From positions 1-64,000 of the forward strand of contig JAJKFH010003303.1 in assembly GCA_023333565.1 (NCBI GenBank): 64,000 nucleotides of DNA. The letters are read 5' to 3'. This document shows positions 59,301-64,000 of the stretch, one piece after another (the stretch's first letter is position 1; the number at the start of each line of letters is the position of its first letter). The translations under genes were made by a program, and so were the position numbers. Source of the DNA: Puffinus mauretanicus (taxonomy: Eukaryota > Chordata > Aves > Procellariiformes > Procellariidae). The notes beneath the pieces are model-generated. The model did no database searches, had not been told where the DNA came from, and saw only the letters and a program-made list of their open reading frames with translations.

Positions 59301-61499
59301 CAAGGGCAAGGCAGGGTTGGGAAAGGGCTGGGCAGCCGGGCAGGGGCTTGTGGAGCAGCTGGGGGTGAGATCCATCTCTCCCTCAGCATGGGAGAAAACT
59401 CCTGGATTCTGGAAATATCATTGGGGCACTCAAATCCAGAGATGGATTTGAAGAGGCAACTGCTGTCATAGTCCAAGTGGGCAAAATCCTGGTCCTCAGG
59501 CAGGCATTTCACCCTGGTAATGGAAAAGGCTCAGCTGACTTTGCAGCTCTTCCCGATGCTGGTTGGGGTTGGGCTCTGTCCTGCTGCCTGAGCCCCTGGG
59601 GCAGCCACCTGCACCAGGGCAGCAGCCAGAGGAGGCACGGACCTCCTGGGCAAGCGATGCTACCAGTCTACACGTGGCACCAGCTACGTGTGCGATAGCT
59701 GCACCAGGCTGTTTGCACACAGGCTGTGCTGGAAAGGTGCCCAAAGAGGGGCTGTGACAAGAGGAGGGAGGAAAAGGACTTCCTGCAGGACTGGGAGCAC
59801 AGGGCACAGGGGTGCCACATGGCAGGACAGCCGGGTCATTGGGAGCAGCCGAGCCAGGGGCTGGCTATCTGCTGCGGTCCAGCATCTCCAGTGCTCCAGG
59901 GTGGGTGGGGACCCAGATTTTGCAAAGTCCATGAAGTGGAGATGCTTCACTATCTCTGGTCAGACAATGCTGGCAGTGGGAGGAGGTCACCAGGGCTGCC
60001 CACAGAGAGACTCGCACTGGGGCCTTGCTCCTGCCGCTGTCTGCTGGAGAGGATGCTGGGCTGCCAGGCTGGCACAGCAGTGCCTGCGCTGCTACCATAA
60101 ATCTGCCTGGCATTGGTGCGTGGGGACGATGCAAAGAACATTCCCGCTGACTTATGGCTTCTCTGCTCCACGGGGATAGGAAATAGCATCGCGCGGCTGG
60201 CTCTGCTGGCATTTACTGCGTCATGAGTTGTCCTTACTCCCTGTGCAACGTCAGTGGGACTCGGCGAGTGACTACTGCCAGGCAGGCAAGCGTGCGCAGG
60301 GCAGGGACCAGTGTGCCAGCAGCTCAGACCTGTGTGTGAGGGTCTGGTGGTTCCAGCGACATTGAGAGAAGCAGAGTTCCTGCTCAGGGATGCTGTGTGG
60401 TTATGGCACAGCAGTATCGTATCAGCTGTCCCTGTTAGACCCACCTTGCACCGGGGGAAATGTGGTGGCCAGGTGTGAAACATTGCCACTGCTGCTGTGC
60501 TGCCTGATGGCCCTTGTCTCACGTGTGTCACCCTCCATCCTTCCAAATCAGCACTTGATCCTTCCAAAGCTGCCTTGTTTGCAAGGCTGAAACGGCTGTC
60601 AGGGTCCTCCGCCGCCACCGAGGACGGCACCACGCTTGTGGCCCGCTCTGCTCTCAGCAGTGGGGTAGCCATGCTCACCCTTGTGGCTCTGGCACCAGCT
60701 ACGCAGCCCGCTCAAGGGCTTGGGGTTGCAAAACTGACCCACCATGGTGGCAGATGAGGCTGGAAGAAACCCAGAGCAGAGGAGCATGGCCAGGGCTGTG
60801 CCGTAGTGGGTGGCACGCTGAGCCCTGCTCCTCTCGAGCCCATAACATCAGTCCTTGGGAACACCATTGCCTCCGTGCCAGGGAGTGTGTGCCAAGGCAG
60901 GGCAGTCCCTGCCTGTTGAATCAAAACTCACAGATCCCCCCTTAGCCCTCTCCTAACCAGCCTCCTGCCTGCCGTGGTGGCTGCTGCCATCCCAGCCCAT
61001 CCCAAGTAGCCCACATATTTTTTTCCCCCAAGCCCGTGCTCTTGTTGCCTCTCTCAACACCTCCGCTCCACACAAAGCCGACTCCAGCAAGTCCGACTCG
61101 TCATGCCACAGCAGCGAATGCCAGCTGCCTGGGAGCGCTTGCGGGGGAATGGGATGCAGCAGGGTGCCCCGCTCCATGCCTGGCTTGGGGCATCCCAGCA
61201 GGAGCACCTTAACGTCTTCTCTGTCTCTGCACGCTGGGTCTCGGTGGCCAAATGCCTTCTCCTTCTGTGCCTCGGTTTCCGCATTCTTCCAAGGGGAGCG
61301 ATAGTAACGGCTCTGAAGTGCTTTGGGAGGAAAGGGAAACGCTGAGCACCATCCCTGTCCCTGGTGTGACGGTCAGTGGGCTGTGGTGGCCTCCTAAAGC
61401 CCCTGTGCCCCAGGAGGCCCCTCTCCGCCTCTCAGCGCTTTGAAGAGACGTGATGCAGCTCTTGAATTTTCGTTCTCCGTGGCTCTTTTCTTTCCTACT
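56346..61499 (+). other. Putative intron, distal part
   Basis: 5 kb of GC-rich sequence without a recognisable exon or repeat family. Confidence 0.5.
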
Positions 61500-61612
61500 C
61501 AGCATTCAGGGAGCATCGTTTTGGTAACCAAGGTATTTGCATAATCTGTATTTTGTTGGTAATTGCTCCCTTTCAGAAGAGGTGCTTATCATCCCATCAG
61601 TTTTTGGGGAGC
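61500..61612. promoter_or_regulatory. Candidate regulatory element with a perfect POU octamer
   Basis: ATTTGCAT at 61535-61542 is the exact octamer for POU factors. It lies between GGTAACCAAGG and TGTTGGTAATTGCTCCC. The surroundings switch from GC-rich to AT-rich for about 100 bases. Confidence 0.35.
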
Positions 61613-64000
61613 TTGTGCTATCTTTGAGGCAGGTGAGGAGATGGTCCCCAAAGGGGGGTGGCTGGGCTGCTGCCCTGTGGCTTGGGGGATGCCTCCCCCA
61701 GGGTGAGTAGGCTCAAGGGAGCCTTTTCCCCATGGGCTTCTGCACCACCAGTGATCTTCTGCTGCAAGTCCCTTCCTCGTCCTGTGCCTCAGTTTCCCCT
61801 TAGCCTCAGAACCTCCGAGCTGGCTGGGAGGATTTTCTCACGCCACGTGCCTCTGTGCAGCAGGACACGGGGTCTCTGTCTCTGCAGGAGCTGCCTTCCC
61901 AGGGCTGCTCCCTCTCTCCCTGATGCCGTGGCATGGAAAAGCAGCCACTGGGAAATGCTTCGCAGTGCTTTAGCAGCTACCAGACCAGCGGAGAGGGGTG
62001 GGAGGCATGGGGCTGTCACCCAGCCGCGGGAGATGCCTCTCCATGGGGACACCCTGCCTTTCTGCCCTGTGCCACCATGGCGCGGCACCCGGGGGAGCAG
62101 GGAGTCTCGGGGGGTGAGCGGTGGCCGGTGCCTGGCGTGCCTGCGTGCCGCCCTCGCCCGCCCAGCAGCGTGACTCACTCCCCAAGCGGCAGCTCCCACG
62201 CGGCAGCGTTTCCAAGAGACCGAGGAGATGTCTCCGAATGGCAACGGCTTAATGGGGAGCCAGGGTCCTTGTCCCCAGGGCCTGGGTACAGCGTGCACGC
62301 TCCCCCCTGCCAAGGAGAGCTGGGATGCAGCCAGCTGGGGGACAGGACCCCTGCGCCTGGAGCGGTAAACCAGGCAGCCTGCATTGGAGTGGAAAGCAGC
62401 AAAGCCTGGTCTTGCCCAGCATTGGCAAAGGTTGGAAAGGCCATGAGGAGGTGGCTGCTTGCCGGCTGGGAAGTGGCGGCGAGCAAGGGAAATGCCCAGC
62501 TCCGAGGGCTCAGCCATCTTCAGCCCCGGAGAAGGAGAGGCAGGCAGCCAGCTCTCCGCAGGCTTGCAAGCTGGCTCTCGGGTTTGCTGCCCGTTAAGTG
62601 TGGGGAAGCAGAGCCTGTTCTGGTCTTGAATTATTTCTGTGTCTTGCTCTCGCGAAGCCCATGTGTCCTGTCTGCAGGTCTTGGGATGCCTGTGGGTCTG
62701 GGACACGCAGCAATGCAGAAACCAGCCTGGCCCGCGGTGCAGAGATTAAACTATCCCTGTGCTCTCTGACTGCAAGAGAAAAAACAGCGCATCTTCTTCC
62801 AGGCACCCAGGCGGTGTTGGTGCTGCCTGACCTGACTGCTAAGCAGGGGCTGAGGTTTCTCGCAGCACCGATCGCGGTGCATGCCGAGCTGTGCCATCCC
62901 CCCATCCTTCTCTGGGTGGGAGCGGGGTGCTGCAACTGTCCCTGCTCCCCTGCACTGGCATCGCTCCCAGCGTGGCTCTGCCATGCAAACCCAGCTCCTC
63001 CTTATTGCCTGCTCTACCCTCCAGGCCTTGCTTCTGTGCTGCCATCAGCCAGGTGGCGGAGGCTGCTCCTGCCCTGGCACTGATCGTCTCCCCAGCTGTA
63101 TCAAGTCTTGGTTTATCTGTATAAAATCTCATGTCATTTATCTTCCTAAAGGCTGGCAGGTAGTTTTGTAATCGCCGTCCCTCCTATGGTGTTGGCCTCT
63201 CCTCTCTCCCTGCTAGTTTGATATCCTCTTCAGGTTTAATCCCTTAGGAGTTTACATTGTCTTTGCAATCCCCAAGGAACAATGCTGCTAAATCCGGATC
63301 CCAGTGCCGGTCTCTCTGGGAAGCCCTTAATTCCCTTTCCCATTAGCAGGATGCCCAGTTAACCACCCCTCGTGGCTCCTCGTCTGGTCCTTCTCCCCAC
63401 AGAAGTGCTCCGGCCACAGGGGCTGGCTCATGGGGTGCACGGGCTTGGCTTTGATGGGGTCCATGCCCTCTCCTCCTGGCAGCTCTCAGCTGGCCCCAGC
63501 GCCCAGCTCTAGCGGAGAGTCCCCGCCATCCCCAGGCAAATCCAGGGCTGGGTGAGCCTGGGGCGCTGGGACACTGCGGCAGTGTTTGCCCCACACCCTG
63601 CAGACCCCCCACTTTGATTCCTTCCAGGGGGAGGCGGGCAATATCTCCTGCACGAGGTAGGGCTTCAAAGCACTTTGCACCCAACGCCTTGCCTCAGAAG
63701 CCCCATGGATCCCACGGACCCCATGGAGGTTTCTCTCTGCAGCCCCCCTGGGAGGCAGCTCGTTACCATCTCATGAGCAGGGTAGGTGGTGGGATGTGGG
63801 GTGGGGGGAGGCTGTGCTGGGAGCATTTCCCAGGCTGTGGGCTCTTGCTGGCAGAGGATCCTTTCTTCAGGTTAGAGAGAGGACACTTAGAAGTGGTTCG
63901 GTGCTCGGTTGGTTTTTGTGCTTTGCTTTTTTTTTCCCTCCCTTTAATGGGAATTGTATTCTGTGTGTGGAGCAGCTGGTAATTCTCCTCCTGGCTGCTG
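61613..64000 (+). other. Putative intron, end of window
   Basis: GC-rich sequence to about 63090, then a more balanced stretch (63100-63350) with TAAT-type cores such as CCCTTAATTCCC. The longest frame (minus strand, 305 codons, 61789-62706) has no recognisable domain. Confidence 0.5.

Noticed and set aside
61789..62706. 305-codon minus-strand frame
   Set aside because: It overlaps a 278-codon plus-strand frame, has no recognisable motif and lies in GC-rich sequence where long chance frames are expected.
1..64000. CRISPR arrays, bacterial operons, tRNA and rRNA genes
   Set aside because: No regularly spaced repeats, ribosome-site and operon layout, or recognisable RNA gene sequences were seen. 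Gene structure and repeats are those of a vertebrate.

Overview
The window reads as a bird nuclear genome. It carries two CR1 retrotransposon tails of the avian type, with 3' ends made of the octamer ATTCTATG. It also has vertebrate GT-AG split genes, two CpG islands and long gene-free stretches. There are no bacterial operons, rRNA genes, tRNA genes or CRISPR arrays that I could find. Nearly all long open frames are chance frames, either in GC-rich DNA or in introns.

Layout. Positions 135-4469, minus strand: the first five coding exons (335 complete codons) of a nucleoporin p62 gene, namely its FG-repeat half. The coiled-coil half lies off the left end. Positions 4470-5100: a CpG-rich bidirectional promoter with a tandem duplication that carries two identical X-box (RFX-type) motifs. 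Positions 5559-14382, plus strand: a complete six-coding-exon DNAAF6 (PIH1D3) gene of 190 residues, a cytoplasmic assembly factor for axonemal dynein. Positions 15000-47950: gene-free DNA with two CR1 fragments (20980-21644 plus, 43927-44153 minus), a decayed LINE reverse transcriptase (about 46950-47940), simple repeats, and AT-rich islands that may be conserved regulatory elements. Positions 47950-48870: a strong CpG island ending in a consensus splice donor at 48750 on the plus strand. Positions 48870-64000: no recognisable coding exon, most likely a first intron.

Gene order (p62-type gene minus, DNAAF6 plus, then a plus-strand promoter) matches human Xq22.3, where NUP62CL, DNAAF6 and FRMPD3 are neighbours. 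By synteny the island at 48.3 kb is probably the FRMPD3 promoter and first untranslated exon; no FRMPD3 protein sequence is visible, so this is inference. The p62 gene here is full-type and multi-exon, whereas the main mammalian NUP62 has an uninterrupted coding region. This suggests that the locus is the ancestral NUP62 and that the mammalian gene is a retrocopy.

Functionally the two genes are unrelated (nuclear pore transport and ciliary dynein assembly) but share one promoter. The duplicated X-box motifs are a plausible ciliary control element for DNAAF6. I found no clearly new multi-gene system. The points most worth a second look are the promoter duplication, the multi-exon p62 locus, an unexplained pair of open frames with a 32-base repeat in DNAAF6 introns, and the AT-rich islands around the putative FRMPD3 promoter.
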